From Nodosilinea sp. FACHB-141 (lineage in GTDB: Bacteria; Cyanobacteriota; Cyanobacteriia; Phormidesmidales; Phormidesmidaceae): a stretch of DNA of 55,354 nucleotides. The stretch spans positions 1-55,354 of the forward strand of contig NZ_JACJPP010000027.1 of NCBI RefSeq assembly GCF_014696135.1, in the 5' to 3' direction. The position numbers and the translations under genes were made by a program. The notes under the pieces are model-generated. The model saw nothing but the letters and a program-made list of their open reading frames with translations, was not told where the DNA came from and did no database searches. Every line of letters starts with the position of its first letter. The stretch's first letter is position 1. Below are positions 7,986 through 17,591 of this stretch, piece after piece.

Positions 7986-8357
7986 ATGCCTCAAGAGAAT
8001 ATGCCTGAAGGGCAAAAAATACAACAGCTCAGCTTCTTTAATTTCCCGGCTGAGTCCATTCCCTTCAGAAAGAAAACATCGAGAAAACCTAAGCCCACGG
8101 TAAAGACAAAGCATAAGAAGCCAGAAGTTATCTACACCTACCAGTTCACCTCCAAAGCCCATTCATTGCCCATTCACAGAGTATCTACTCGCTCAGCTGC
8201 TGAGTTTATGCAGAAGAAGGCGCGGAGTTTGAGGCCCGGTGTTGTCCACAGGTCTGAGGGCTTTCACGGGGGTACTCTGGTGGCGACTTGGGCTGGGGTC
8301 AACCCAGAAGACCGAAGAGGTTACCTCTGGGACATCCATGTAGAGCTGGCTAGCTAA
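7986..8357 (+). CDS. Conserved-looking hypothetical protein
   Basis: A 123-residue product starting MPQENMPEGQKIQQLSFFNF. The longer upstream frame was rejected because AAGGAG lies eight bases before the ATG at 7986. Residues 30-48 are strongly basic (RKKTSRKPKPTVKTKHKK), then a compact region with YTYQFTSKAHSLPIHR and GGTLVATWAGVNPEDRRGY may form a small beta-rich domain. No membrane segment or enzymatic motif is visible. It is flanked by a leader hairpin and a terminator, so it is monocistronic. The basic segment suggests nucleic-acid contact, but this is conjecture. Confidence 0.6.
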   Translation: MPQENMPEGQKIQQLSFFNFPAESIPFRKKTSRKPKPTVKTKHKKPEVIYTYQFTSKAHSLPIHRVSTRSAAEFMQKKARSLRPGVVHRSEGFHGGTLVATWAGVNPEDRRGYLWDIHVELAS

Positions 8358-8390
8358 CTTGTAAGACCCTTTCTGTGGGTCTAGCCATCC

Positions 8391-8426
8391 AGCAAAAACC
8401 CCCGATTAAAAACCGGGGGTTTTGCT
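8391..8426 (+). terminator. Bidirectional-looking intrinsic terminator
   Basis: A GC-rich stem of CCCCCG against CGGGGG is flanked by A-rich and T-rich arms (AGCAAAAA and TTTTGCT). It ends the 7986 gene and could act on either strand. Confidence 0.8.
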
Positions 8427-8559
8427 CTGCCCATTTCCTCAGGCAAGGGAGCTTCTCACTAGCGTTTATTTTTTGAGCCGGGGTGCTGACCCCAAAGCCG
8501 TAGCTCCTAGGGGTGCAGCTGGCTAGATGCAGCCAGAGGTGTTTCTCATTGCCTACAGT

Positions 8560-8668
8560 ATTAGGCTCTAAAGTAGTGAAGCTGTGATTTGCGGAAATTT
8601 AGTTCCTTTATGTTGTCTAAATAGCTGCGCCGCGAGACAGATAGGATAGCTGTGCGCGCAGGCAACTA
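8560..8668. repeat. Dispersed intergenic repeat, copy a
   Basis: The left part (about 8565-8632) contains AAAGTAGTGAAGCTG and matches the repeat at 11700-11765. The right end, 8647-8668, is a 22-base near-palindrome: TAGCTGTGCGCGC followed by AGGCAACTA. Reversed, it is almost identical to 47127-47148. The gap 8427-8864 otherwise shows no gene. Confidence 0.6.
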
Positions 8669-8864
8669 CTCAACCCACAAGCCCTCAGCAGGTCAATGCC
8701 ATTGAGCACTCGGATTGCTGATTAACCTTCTATCCCGAGAGCCGCGATGTACAAGAATTGCAAGCGTTGAATAACGTCACCAATTCTGTCGCATGTCGAG
8801 CAAAGGCATCAAGGTAGGGCTCAAATCCTTATAATTCCGTTGTCTTGTGATCTACTGAGTCTAA

Positions 8865-9563
8865 TTAGGTTGAAAAGTCGGGTAGTTCCAAAAAGGGTTG
8901 GATAAAGTCAATTAATGCGTGCAAGTTATCTGGCTTTGTGACAACCAAAATCTTAGAATTTGGCTCTAGCACTGTCGTACCATTTGGCACGACTAGATCC
9001 ATATGAGTATGAGGCTGATAACCAATGATTAGCGAACTCTTAGGGAACCGTTCATCTTGAGCGATTTCGGCAATGCTGTGATTGACCACGCTACAGTTCT
9101 CAGAAATAGTCAACTTCAATACCTCTATTTGCCCTTGTTCAAAGTGCATCATCGATTCTATCTGTGGATATTCAGCTGCATTGACCATTGTCGATACAGC
9201 TAGATCTACAGTGCTAATGATTCGATTGGCACCGGCATGGCGTAGGGGATGTTCAAAGTCACGGTGTCGCAGGCGAGAGATAATATGGGGAACTCGGTAA
9301 TGCCTAGCTAGGGAAACAATAGCCAGGTTGAGCGCATCATGACGTAAGGCCGCACAGACAATATCCGCTTGGTGAATTCCAGCTTCGGTTAGAACTTCTG
9401 TGCTAACTGCACTACCTTCAAAAGCCATAACCCCTAGTTGCTCTCTAGCATAGGTGCAGGCAATTGGATTAATGTCGACTATGGCAACGGTATGGCCCAG
9501 CTTGACCAAACGTTGGGCCAAAGTTGAGCCAATCAGCCCAGCTCCACCAATAATTACATACAT
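8865..9563 (-). CDS. TrkA-type NAD-binding (RCK) transport regulator
   Basis: A 232-residue protein with an N-terminal Rossmann fold. The glycine motif GGAGLIGSTLAQRL (6-19) is followed by an acidic strand end IVDIN, and SAVSTEVLTEAGI (about 50-62) is typical of RCK/TrkA-N domains. Residues 140-225 form a TrkA-C-like regulatory domain (EVLKLTISENC through NSKILVVTKPD). It is cytoplasmic and senses NAD(H) or ions to gate a partner transporter. It lies 86 bases after the antiporter gene on the same strand, so that antiporter is the likely partner. Confidence 0.85.
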   Translation of the reverse strand: MYVIIGGAGLIGSTLAQRLVKLGHTVAIVDINPIACTYAREQLGVMAFEGSAVSTEVLTEAGIHQADIVCAALRHDALNLAIVSLARHYRVPHIISRLRHRDFEHPLRHAGANRIISTVDLAVSTMVNAAEYPQIESMMHFEQGQIEVLKLTISENCSVVNHSIAEIAQDERFPKSSLIIGYQPHTHMDLVVPNGTTVLEPNSKILVVTKPDNLHALIDFIQPFLELPDFST

Positions 9564-9649
9564 GCTGCTGTTCCTGTGCTCATAGCATTATTAGGGTTTT
9601 CTATATCTAACATTCGACTTCAGCTAGCGATCTCGCAGGTTTCTCGCTG

Positions 9650-11263
9650 CTAATCGTCTTCTAAAGCCAGAAGTTTTTCATCCAGATTTTTGATATATGG
9701 CTGCACTAAATCGTCTGGAACGATTCTTTTGCGAAGCGCATCGCTAACCGCTCCTTTTTCTGCCAAAAACAGTCGTCGTCGAATGGCATCTAACCCGCTG
9801 CGATCGCCGCCTAATTCACCCGATCGCCGTTGACTAGACAGCGCACGCAGCTGCCTCTCAGCCTCTGCAACTCGTGTTTGATATGAAGCCCAAAGCTCTT
9901 CATAAACAGCTTTGGTTAGCACACCTGACTTCAATAAACTTCCTAGTTCCGATTGCGCTGCTTTAGCAGCAATCAACTGAATTTGTAACTGCCCCGTCTC
10001 CTGCATCAGCTCAGAAACATGGCTAATCTTGAGCTTCTTAACCAGCCAAGGCAACGCCAACCCCTGAATCACCAGAGAAAATAGAACAGCACCAAATACA
10101 ACCTCAATGATTGTGTCTCGACCAGTGAGGGTTAAGGGAACTGCAACGGCTAGCGCCATTGAGAGTGAGCCTTTAATATTCCCTAAAACTAATACATGTT
10201 GCCAGCGCATAGGAATAGGGCGATCGAACCAGCGCAGGCCCGCCAACAATAAGTAAACTGAAACAATTCGCCCTAGCTGATAGGCCAAAATGACGAACAA
10301 GATAGAGGGCAAAATTTTCCATAGCATCAACGGGTTAATTTCAATACCGATGAGCAGAAAAATGAATGTGTTAACACTAAAGCCAGCGTATTCCCAAAAG
10401 CTCAGCAACGTGATGCGATCCGAGGCTGACGAACTGCGTGGTAAGCCAAGATTGCCAAAAACAAGCCCTGTAATAACTACAGCTACTGCGCCTGACACTC
10501 CCAAAGATTGACCAATCTGGAACGTGCCCAAGGCTAATGCAACGGTTAATAGTAGGCTGCTTAAGGGATCATTTAAGCGGGTAAATATTGGCAGGCTCAA
10601 ATAGCCTAAGACGCCTCCGACTAATGCTCCACCCAAGGTAACGACAAGCACCTCTCGGATGCCTTGCACGGGAGAAAGAGAACCCGTCGCATAGATGACC
10701 AAAAGTAAATTAAATGAGATTAAAGCGGCTGCGTCGTTAAACAGCGTTTCTCCCTCCACGATAGTACTCAGTCGAGAAGGTGCGCGAACCTCTTTAAAGA
10801 CCGCAATCATTGAGATAGTATCTGTGTTTGCTAAAATGACTCCAATCAGTAAAGCCGGAATCCAGTCTAGCCCCAATCCAAATCTCACTAAAGTCGCAAT
10901 AATTGCCGAAGAAAGAATAGAGCCTGGGCCAGCCAACAGCGCAATTGGTTTAAACGTGCTGCGAAGGCGACTGATATCTGTATTGATTGATGCTTCAAAA
11001 ATCAAAATTGGCAGAAAGAGATTTAAGACTAATGATGGATCTAGCCCAACACGACGAGAAAAAACCTCTGTGATGGGTAGCCCTGCTAGTACTAGGCCTG
11101 TCACGTAAGAAATGCGTAGTCGCTGACTGATCAGCGCGACAACCGTTGCGATCAGAAGCAAAATAATTAGGATAATGACCAGCTCGGGAATGGTCGCTAC
11201 AGCTGGAGCTTCCGCAGCAGAATTGATATCTATCGGTGGTTGCTGCGCCATGATCAATTCCAT
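9650..11263 (-). CDS. CPA1-type Na+/H+ antiporter
   Basis: About 537 residues with roughly 12 hydrophobic segments, followed by a hydrophilic C-terminal tail from about residue 420. Acidic residues in ILANTDTISM and the later GETLFNDAAALISF match the ion-binding region of NhaP/CPA1 exchangers. The frame can start at a TTG at 11281, but the ATG at 11263 has AGCAGGA upstream and is preferred. It exchanges Na+ (or K+) for H+ across the membrane. It forms an operon with the RCK gene 8865-9563. The usual ATDP motif is replaced by NTDT. Confidence 0.85.
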   Translation of the reverse strand: MELIMAQQPPIDINSAAEAPAVATIPELVIILIILLLIATVVALISQRLRISYVTGLVLAGLPITEVFSRRVGLDPSLVLNLFLPILIFEASINTDISRLRSTFKPIALLAGPGSILSSAIIATLVRFGLGLDWIPALLIGVILANTDTISMIAVFKEVRAPSRLSTIVEGETLFNDAAALISFNLLLVIYATGSLSPVQGIREVLVVTLGGALVGGVLGYLSLPIFTRLNDPLSSLLLTVALALGTFQIGQSLGVSGAVAVVITGLVFGNLGLPRSSSASDRITLLSFWEYAGFSVNTFIFLLIGIEINPLMLWKILPSILFVILAYQLGRIVSVYLLLAGLRWFDRPIPMRWQHVLVLGNIKGSLSMALAVAVPLTLTGRDTIIEVVFGAVLFSLVIQGLALPWLVKKLKISHVSELMQETGQLQIQLIAAKAAQSELGSLLKSGVLTKAVYEELWASYQTRVAEAERQLRALSSQRRSGELGGDRSGLDAIRRRLFLAEKGAVSDALRKRIVPDDLVQPYIKNLDEKLLALEDD

Positions 11264-12143
11264 CTTAAATCCTGCTCCCAAAAAACACTTTCATCAAACA
11301 AAAGAAAAGAAAATAGCCACCATCCCCCAAGTTCACAGAGCATCTTACCTTACTGGTAGCATAATCGCCAGGTACACGCAGTTGAATGAATTCGAAAACA
11401 GTCTAAGCCTAGATGTAAATTGCCTGACGATCAATTATGTTTGGTTTTTTGTTCTTATTTTCTTTAAAGATGGCCTGCCAAGACCAATGGTCCAGACACT
11501 TTCTGAGCAAGCACTTGAAACCCTTGCTTTCTCGTGACTATGCCACCGCAGGGGATGCCTGAAATTCGCATTCTACTGTTGGACATCAAAAACTGTCCGG
11601 AGTGTTGCAAGAACAACGGCCCCGCTAGAAATTAATCCCGATGACATTACCAGAGTTGGCGGTGACGGCAGCTGACATTTTTAGTGCATTTAGCATCTAC
11701 GCCCTAAAGTAGCGAAGCCGCTATCTAGATCAGTTTAGTTCTTTTGTATTATCTAATTAGCTATACTGTAGGTAATCCTTCAACGGAGGAATGTGAGTTT
11801 TAGCCTTTAAAGAAGATAAATATGGGCAGTGTACTGCTCAATTTTGAAGAAAATTAGTTCATGGTCAGTTCAAGTAGTGTATTATCTGAACCCTCTGCTG
11901 TTAAGAAATTGACCCGTAGGTTGCCTCAAATCACAGCTTCGTCATTTTAAGACCGAGTGGCCTAATTCATTTTCTGAGTTGAATCAAGTGATATTTATTG
12001 TAGCTAGACTGACTACAACACCTTTTTTTATTACGAGAATTTTTTGATCTATGTGACCTTTTGATGGAGCTATACTGCTATTGAAGTCACCAGAAGAATA
12101 GTAGGGATATTTGTATGGACAGAGTATTCAATTCTACTTCGGT
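11264..12143. other. Gene-poor gap with dispersed repeat copy b
   Basis: No convincing gene is seen on either strand in these 880 bases. At about 11700-11765 lies a copy of the repeat found at 8565-8632; both contain AAAGTAG(T/C)GAAGC and then TTTAGTTC(C/T)TTT. A 29-codon frame at 11861-11950 (MVSSSSVLSEPSAVKK) has no ribosome-binding site and is not called. Confidence 0.5.
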
Positions 12144-12674
12144 TCAAGAGGCATCATAGACACGCCATGTCCGAATCCCCCAATGCTTAAGGACAGATTC
12201 AGCAAGCAGGATCTCATTCTCTACTACCTCCATGATGATCAAATAATCCCCTCGGTTGAATCTGCCGCTGTAAATTTTTGCTTGTTCCTCTGGCACCAGC
12301 CATCCTTGAATAGCACCATACAGACCACCAGCAGTTGCAGCAATTCCACTTCCAAGAAAGGTTGTCAAAAGGCTTTCTACCGCTAATATCTGACCAATGC
12401 CGGGAAGTAGCAGACTAGCGAGTCCCACAATCAGGGCAAGTGAACCTACTCCTATACTTCCCGTGATCGCGCCCGCTTTTGCACCTTGCACTCTTGTCAT
12501 CGAAAGCTGCCCTAGATTTTGACTATCTAAACCATTGTCATCACCAGAAGACTTGGTGATCACTGAGAGCTTGTGCATGGGAAACCCCTTGTTTTTTAGC
12601 TCAGCTATTGCCTGTTCTGCGTCTCGGCGGTTGGAGAATATGCCGATCGCACGTTTGAGATTATGAGAAGCCAT
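12144..12674 (-). CDS. General-stress 17M-like domain protein with glycine-rich hydrophobic core
   Basis: A 176-residue product starting MASHNLKRAIGIFSNRRDAE. Upstream codons were excluded because the family usually starts near this motif. Residues 8-45 (AIGIFSNRRDAEQAIAELKNKGF, then KLSVITK) match the YflT/general-stress-protein-17M fold. Residues 75-140 are Gly/Ala/Leu-rich and could enter a membrane, much like glycine-zipper regions. The C-terminus returns to a soluble segment (GDYLIIMEVVENE). It is adjacent to and codirectional with the P-type ATPase, suggesting a stress or ion-related role. Function unproven. Confidence 0.7.
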   Translation of the reverse strand: MASHNLKRAIGIFSNRRDAEQAIAELKNKGFPMHKLSVITKSSGDDNGLDSQNLGQLSMTRVQGAKAGAITGSIGVGSLALIVGLASLLLPGIGQILAVESLLTTFLGSGIAATAGGLYGAIQGWLVPEEQAKIYSGRFNRGDYLIIMEVVENEILLAESVLKHWGIRTWRVYDAS

Positions 12675-12749
12675 AAGACAAGAATGAATATCAACACTAC
12701 AAGATTTACGCGATAAGCACGAGCAGGAGAGCGGCTTTATTGATGTCAT

Positions 12750-15464
12750 TTATGTCAGCGGAGCAAAACGCTTCAGCAACGCCGCTAAAGCAATCATGGG
12801 CAACCCAAGACCAAGGCAGATCAAGCCTTGAGTCAGAGTTAATACTTCAGTTGCAAAGAGCCTGTTCATGAGGCTCCATTGGCTAAATAAAAGTTGGAGG
12901 ATGAAAACCCCTGCAATACCGATCGCCACAGCGTAACTGAGCGATTCATCTTTACCACGTAGCCTCGCAACGATCGCGGGAATAAAGCGACTGATCCCTA
13001 ATAAGTAGAATGCTTCTGCGGCAACCAATGCTTGAATTGCCATCGTTCGCGCTAGGTCTTCGTTTCCAGTGGTCCGAATAAACCAATTAAATGTTCCGAA
13101 GATCACAATCCAGTTAAATAGTGAAACGGTCAGAATTCGGCTGATTAACCTACGTGATAGCAGCGGTTCATTAACGGAGCGAGGTGGGTGCTGCATCACA
13201 TCGGGAGAAGGTGGTTCAAACGCCAGCGGTAAGCTCAAGACCACAGAACTAACCATATTCAGCCAAAGAATCTGCACGGGCAAAATCGGCAGTGGCGTTG
13301 CTAGCATTACAGCGATCAAGATGGTCATAGACTCACCACCGTTCACGGGTAAGATGAACGCGATCGCCCGCAATAAATTCTTATAAACAGTGCGTCCTTC
13401 CTCAACAGCTTTCTCGATCGAGGCAAAGTTGTCGTCTGTCAGAATCATATCTGCCGCTTCTTTCGTAACTTCGGTGCCAGTGATGCCCATTGCTACCCCG
13501 ATGTCAGCTTGCTTCAACGCAGGTGCATCGTTGACTCCATCTCCGGTCATGGCCACAATTTCACCTTTGGATTGGAGGGCTTCTACAATCCGCAGTTTTT
13601 GTTCGGGTGCAACTCGCGCAAATATATGGCTCTGTGCAACAGCATTGGTTAGTCCTTGCTCATCCAGTTGAGCAAGTTCTTGACCGGTGAGAACAGGCGC
13701 ATTCTCAGTTTGATTTAGCCCCATTTGTTGAGCGATCGCGGCGGCTGTTTTGGCATGGTCGCCCGTGATCATCTTGACCTGAATTCCGGCAGACTTACAG
13801 GACTCAATGGCTTGAATTGCTTCAGGGCGAGGCGGATCGATCATGCCTTGCAGCCCCAGAAATACTAAACCTTGCTCCAGATCAGAATGCTCGATCGAGC
13901 TTTGAGAATCAGGGACCACTTTTCTAGCAAGTGCCAGAACCCGCAGCCCTTTTTTTGCCATGCTCTCTACAGTTTGCTCGACCTGTGTTGGGTTTAGGGC
14001 GATTGCCTCTCCATCTTCACCCAGCATCTGACGACATCGCTTGAGGGTGGCTTCAGCCGAACCTTTGAGGTAAACCAACCGTTCTGGGCGGTTGCGATGC
14101 AGTGTTGCCATGTATTGAAATTGAGATTCAAACGGCAGGGTATCAAGCCGAGGGAGCGCCTGCTCCAGCTTGTCTGCACTGAGTCCAGCTTTGTGGGCAG
14201 CAGCAACCAGCGCTCCTTCTGTGGGGCTACCGACCACTGTCCAATTTCCGTCTTGCACTTCCAGATGGGAGTCGTTGCACAACAGTCCGGCTTGCAGGCA
14301 TTCATACAAGGCGGGTGCCTTTGCCAGGTCAATTGCGTGTCTATTCAGAAAAATCTCTCCATCCGGCGCATAGCCTCCGCCACTGACCCGATAACGCCTG
14401 CCACCAGCATCAATTTCCTGAACCGTCATTTGATTCTCGGTCAGGGTTCCGGTTTTGTCAGAACAAATTACGGTGGTACTGCCCAGGGTCTCGATCGCCG
14501 GTAGTTTACGAATGATGGCGTGGTGCTTTGCCATCTGAGATACGCCGATCGCCAGTGTCACTGTGAGAATGGCAGGCAACCCTTCGGGAATCGCACTAAC
14601 CGCCAGCGCAACCGCCGCTTTGAACACCTCAATCCAGGAGAACCCTTGAGCAACGCCAACGGCAAAGGTGAGTGCCGCCAAGCCCAAAATGACGTACAGC
14701 AAGGTTCTGCTGAATTTATCGATTTTGCGAGTTAGAGGAGTGTCTATGGCTGTACTCCGCTGCATTAGTTGAGAGAGGTGTCCGGTTTCGGTCATCTCAC
14801 CAATGCCTACAACAACTCCACGGGCCTGCCCAAAGGTGACAAGGCTGCCCGTGTACACCATGTTGGTGCGCTCTGCGAGCGGAGTGTCCGCTTCTAGGGG
14901 ATGAAGGTTTTTTTCGACTGGAACCGATTCTCCTGTAAGGGCTGATTCGTCTACCTGTAAGTCGCGAATCTCAAGCAGCCGCAAATCTGCAGGCACTTTA
15001 TCGCCAGAGGACAACAAGACAAGATCGCCAGGAACCAGTTCGCCGGATGAAACAACTTGCTTCTGGCCGTTGCGATGAATGGTTGCATCGGTTGTAACCG
15101 CTTCGGATAAGGCGGCGATCGCATCCTCTGCCTTAGACTCTTGCACAAAGCCAATGATGGCATTGAGCAGCGTCACCCCAAAAATCACGCCCGAATCGAT
15201 CCACTCTTGCAGAAACGCTGTCACCAGCCCCGCAACCAGCAAGATATAGAGCAACGGCTGATTGAACTGCTGGAGAAAACGTACCCAGGCACTCTGTTTT
15301 TTCTGAGCGGTTAATTCATTGTGACCAAAGCGATCGTGCCGCTCTGCTGCTTCTGGAAAGGACAAACCCTGCTCAGGATCGGTTTTAAGTAACTGGACAA
15401 CTTGCTCCTGAGAAAGGTGATGCCATTGCTGTTCTGTAGATTTGACGCCGTCCAATACTGCCAT
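12750..15464 (-). CDS. P2A-type cation-transporting P-type ATPase
   Basis: About 904 residues with all P-type ATPase hallmarks: the actuator TGES in SALTGESVPVEK, the phosphorylation site in CSDKTGTLT, the nucleotide-domain MITGDHAKTA and the hinge TGDGVNDAPAL. The membrane motif IPEGLPA is typical of Ca2+/Na+-type (P2A) pumps, and cyanobacterial PMA1-like pumps share this layout. The frame is open to a TTG at 15554, but ATG 15464 has GGGAGAAAA upstream and gives the family start (MAVLDGVKSTEQQWHHL). The exact ion (Ca2+, Na+ or K+) cannot be read from the sequence. Confidence 0.9.
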   Translation of the reverse strand: MAVLDGVKSTEQQWHHLSQEQVVQLLKTDPEQGLSFPEAAERHDRFGHNELTAQKKQSAWVRFLQQFNQPLLYILLVAGLVTAFLQEWIDSGVIFGVTLLNAIIGFVQESKAEDAIAALSEAVTTDATIHRNGQKQVVSSGELVPGDLVLLSSGDKVPADLRLLEIRDLQVDESALTGESVPVEKNLHPLEADTPLAERTNMVYTGSLVTFGQARGVVVGIGEMTETGHLSQLMQRSTAIDTPLTRKIDKFSRTLLYVILGLAALTFAVGVAQGFSWIEVFKAAVALAVSAIPEGLPAILTVTLAIGVSQMAKHHAIIRKLPAIETLGSTTVICSDKTGTLTENQMTVQEIDAGGRRYRVSGGGYAPDGEIFLNRHAIDLAKAPALYECLQAGLLCNDSHLEVQDGNWTVVGSPTEGALVAAAHKAGLSADKLEQALPRLDTLPFESQFQYMATLHRNRPERLVYLKGSAEATLKRCRQMLGEDGEAIALNPTQVEQTVESMAKKGLRVLALARKVVPDSQSSIEHSDLEQGLVFLGLQGMIDPPRPEAIQAIESCKSAGIQVKMITGDHAKTAAAIAQQMGLNQTENAPVLTGQELAQLDEQGLTNAVAQSHIFARVAPEQKLRIVEALQSKGEIVAMTGDGVNDAPALKQADIGVAMGITGTEVTKEAADMILTDDNFASIEKAVEEGRTVYKNLLRAIAFILPVNGGESMTILIAVMLATPLPILPVQILWLNMVSSVVLSLPLAFEPPSPDVMQHPPRSVNEPLLSRRLISRILTVSLFNWIVIFGTFNWFIRTTGNEDLARTMAIQALVAAEAFYLLGISRFIPAIVARLRGKDESLSYAVAIGIAGVFILQLLFSQWSLMNRLFATEVLTLTQGLICLGLGLPMIALAALLKRFAPLT

Positions 15465-15644
15465 CTCATTTTCTCCCGACCCCATACCATCTGGAGCGGC
15501 ACAGCGGCCATGAGCCAGCGTTGCCTGCTTCACTACTTCTTCAGCGTCCTTCAAGAAAATGAGTGAAAAGTGAGCGCCAACTTTCTACTGCTCACTTTTG
15601 GATCACATTTGTAATGTAAGACTGGAAAGAAACAGAGGTAGCTT

Positions 15645-16367
15645 ATGGATCTGCAAGCTCTATTTCACTGGGCTTATGTGATTGCAATGGCGATCGGCGC
15701 ACTATACTTCATTTCACTTGGCACCAATCCGCGTGGCGTTCCCAAATATGAATATTTAATTGCCACCTTTATTCCCATCTGGTCGGGTTTGGCTTACATG
15801 GCAATGGCACTCGGACAAGGAAAGATAGAAATTACAGGTCAAATTACTCACTATGCTCGCTACATCGACTGGATTGTCACAACCCCTTTACTCCTGCTAT
15901 CACTTTCCTTAACAGCAATGTATTTCATTGCCAAAGATTGGATATTAATTGCTTCACTCATGGGGACTCAAGCGATCGTCGTGGTATCAGGACTGATCGC
16001 TGACCTGTCCACAACCGATGAAGCCAGATTTCTTTGGTACACCTGCGGTGTTGTTGCGTTTCTGGTTATCCTTTGGGGAATTTGGGTGCCTTTGCGGGCT
16101 AAAACTCGTGGGCAGGGGGTAGAGCTATCTAGGCTGTATGACAGACTTCTGAGCTACTTTACGGTGCTATGGATTAGCTACCCAATCACCTGGTTGATTG
16201 GTCCTTCTGGTTTGGGTTGGGTCAACCAAACGATTGAGACACTATTATTTTGTGTGCTGCCCTTCTTCTCCAAAGTTGGTTTTAGCTATTTAGATTTGAA
16301 TGGTCTACGTCGCATAAACCGGATCAAAAATAGTGTAAATACTGCAAGTCACGACGCAGCCTATTGA
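15645..16367 (+). CDS. Microbial rhodopsin of the Anabaena sensory rhodopsin/xenorhodopsin type
   Basis: A 240-residue, seven-helix retinal protein. Helix C reads ARYIDWIVTTPLLLLS, giving the counter-ion D75, T79 and S86 at the donor position. Helix G reads LPFFSKVGF, giving the retinal-binding K210 with proline (P206) at the position of bacteriorhodopsin D212. The Pro at that position is the hallmark of the Anabaena sensory rhodopsin clade, and D217 in SYLDLNG is also present. No adjacent soluble transducer (ASRT) gene is seen. It sits in an ion-transport block, divergent from the P-type ATPase. It could be a photochromic sensor or, as for some xenorhodopsins, an inward proton pump. Confidence 0.92.
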   Translation: MDLQALFHWAYVIAMAIGALYFISLGTNPRGVPKYEYLIATFIPIWSGLAYMAMALGQGKIEITGQITHYARYIDWIVTTPLLLLSLSLTAMYFIAKDWILIASLMGTQAIVVVSGLIADLSTTDEARFLWYTCGVVAFLVILWGIWVPLRAKTRGQGVELSRLYDRLLSYFTVLWISYPITWLIGPSGLGWVNQTIETLLFCVLPFFSKVGFSYLDLNGLRRINRIKNSVNTASHDAAY

Positions 16368-16377
16368 CACAGGGGCC

Positions 16378-16779
16378 TCACTCAACAATTTCATAGCGAA
16401 CGAGTTGCCGCACATCTTGAAGAGATAGCTGAAGTTCTTGCGCGATCGCCGCTTCGATTTGATTGGTATCGGTCATGGGCAATTCCAGTTCCAACCGTTT
16501 CAAGATGGGTTCCGTTGTCTCTACCTCAACTTGCGTGATCCCCTGCTGTCGATTAATGATTGCATTGATTAGCAAAATGTTGATGGAGACAGTCGCTTTA
16601 AGCTGAGTGTCTGCCTGAAGTTTAGTGTCGGTTGATTGGGGTTGCCGCAGTTCTTGAGCCATCAGCATATTCGTGCCAAACCAAAAGGCGATCGCCACAA
16701 ACGGCAGTGGCAGCCAGAACTCTGCTCCTGATGCTTGGAACCAATATTTTATCGCACGCCACCCACTACCATTTCTCAT
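16378..16779 (-). CDS. Single-span membrane protein of unknown function
   Basis: A 133-residue protein with one hydrophobic segment (FWLPLPFVAIAFWFG, about 21-35) near the N-terminus and a soluble C-terminal part rich in Leu and Glu. A stretch around ITQVEVETTEPILKRLELEL is followed by NQIEAAIAQELQLS. It converges with the rhodopsin gene, with stops 10 bases apart, and is divergent from the RppA-like regulator. No family is recognised. An RppAB-controlled envelope protein is a guess from position only. Confidence 0.6.
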   Translation of the reverse strand: MRNGSGWRAIKYWFQASGAEFWLPLPFVAIAFWFGTNMLMAQELRQPQSTDTKLQADTQLKATVSINILLINAIINRQQGITQVEVETTEPILKRLELELPMTDTNQIEAAIAQELQLSLQDVRQLVRYEIVE

Positions 16780-16895
16780 CAGCTTCTATGTTCCGCTGTC
16801 TGCACTTCAACAGCCTAATCTGGCTCAAAGGAGATGTTTACATTACGCTAAACACCTATTCTCAGTCTTGCAAGCCCAAGGGGAGTAGCAAACAC

Positions 16896-17582
16896 ATGAG
16901 AGTTCTGCTGGTGGAAGATGACCCAAAACAACTCATGCCGCTGCAAATGGTACTCTCCCAAGCAGGACACAGCGTCGATGGCGTCAAAGATGGAGAGACG
17001 GCTCAGTGGCTCTTATCCGAGAAAGACTATGATCTGCTGGTTCTAGACTGGATGTTACCGCATGTCAGCGGCGTAACCCTCTGTCGCCAATATCGAGCAG
17101 CCGGGAAAACCGCTCCAGTTCTGATGATCACGGCAAGAGACGCCACGCCTGAAAAAGTAACTGGATTAGATGCAGGTGCAGATGATTATCTGGTCAAACC
17201 GATCGACCTGGTGGAGTTCATGGCACGAGTCCGGGCGTTAAGACGGCGATCGCCCCTGTGGCAAGGAGATACATTGAGTCTTGAGGACCTCCACCTTCAC
17301 CTCGATACCCTGACTGTCGAACGGCAAGGTGCCACTGTTGCTCTCTCCAGCCGGGAGTTTCAACTGCTGGAGTATTTCATGCGCCATCCCCGACAGGTAT
17401 TGACCCGCAACCAGATCGAGCAGGCTGTATGGGAGTGGGGAACCGAACCCGAAAGCAATGCAATCACTGTCCTGGTTCGCAAACTCCGTCAACGCTTGCA
17501 GGCTGTAGGAGCGGCTGATTGGATTGAGAGCATCTATGGCATGGGCTATCGCCTAACGCCTCCTGAAACACATGAAGCTTGA
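16896..17582 (+). CDS. rppA: OmpR/PhoB-family response regulator (RppA-like)
   Basis: A 228-residue protein starting MRVLLVEDDPKQLMP. The open frame extends 88 codons upstream, but this ATG begins the canonical receiver domain. Acidic residues E7-D8-D9, phosphoacceptor D51 in LLVLDWMLP and K101 in YLVKPID are present. The C-terminal winged helix (about 125-222) ends with the DNA-binding stretch NAITVLVRKLRQRL and GMGYRL. It is followed after nine bases by its sensor kinase. The RppA/RppB (NrsR/NrsS) type responds in other cyanobacteria to redox or nickel; the signal here is unknown. Confidence 0.8.
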   Translation: MRVLLVEDDPKQLMPLQMVLSQAGHSVDGVKDGETAQWLLSEKDYDLLVLDWMLPHVSGVTLCRQYRAAGKTAPVLMITARDATPEKVTGLDAGADDYLVKPIDLVEFMARVRALRRRSPLWQGDTLSLEDLHLHLDTLTVERQGATVALSSREFQLLEYFMRHPRQVLTRNQIEQAVWEWGTEPESNAITVLVRKLRQRLQAVGAADWIESIYGMGYRLTPPETHEA

Positions 17583-17591
17583 AGGCAAGAC

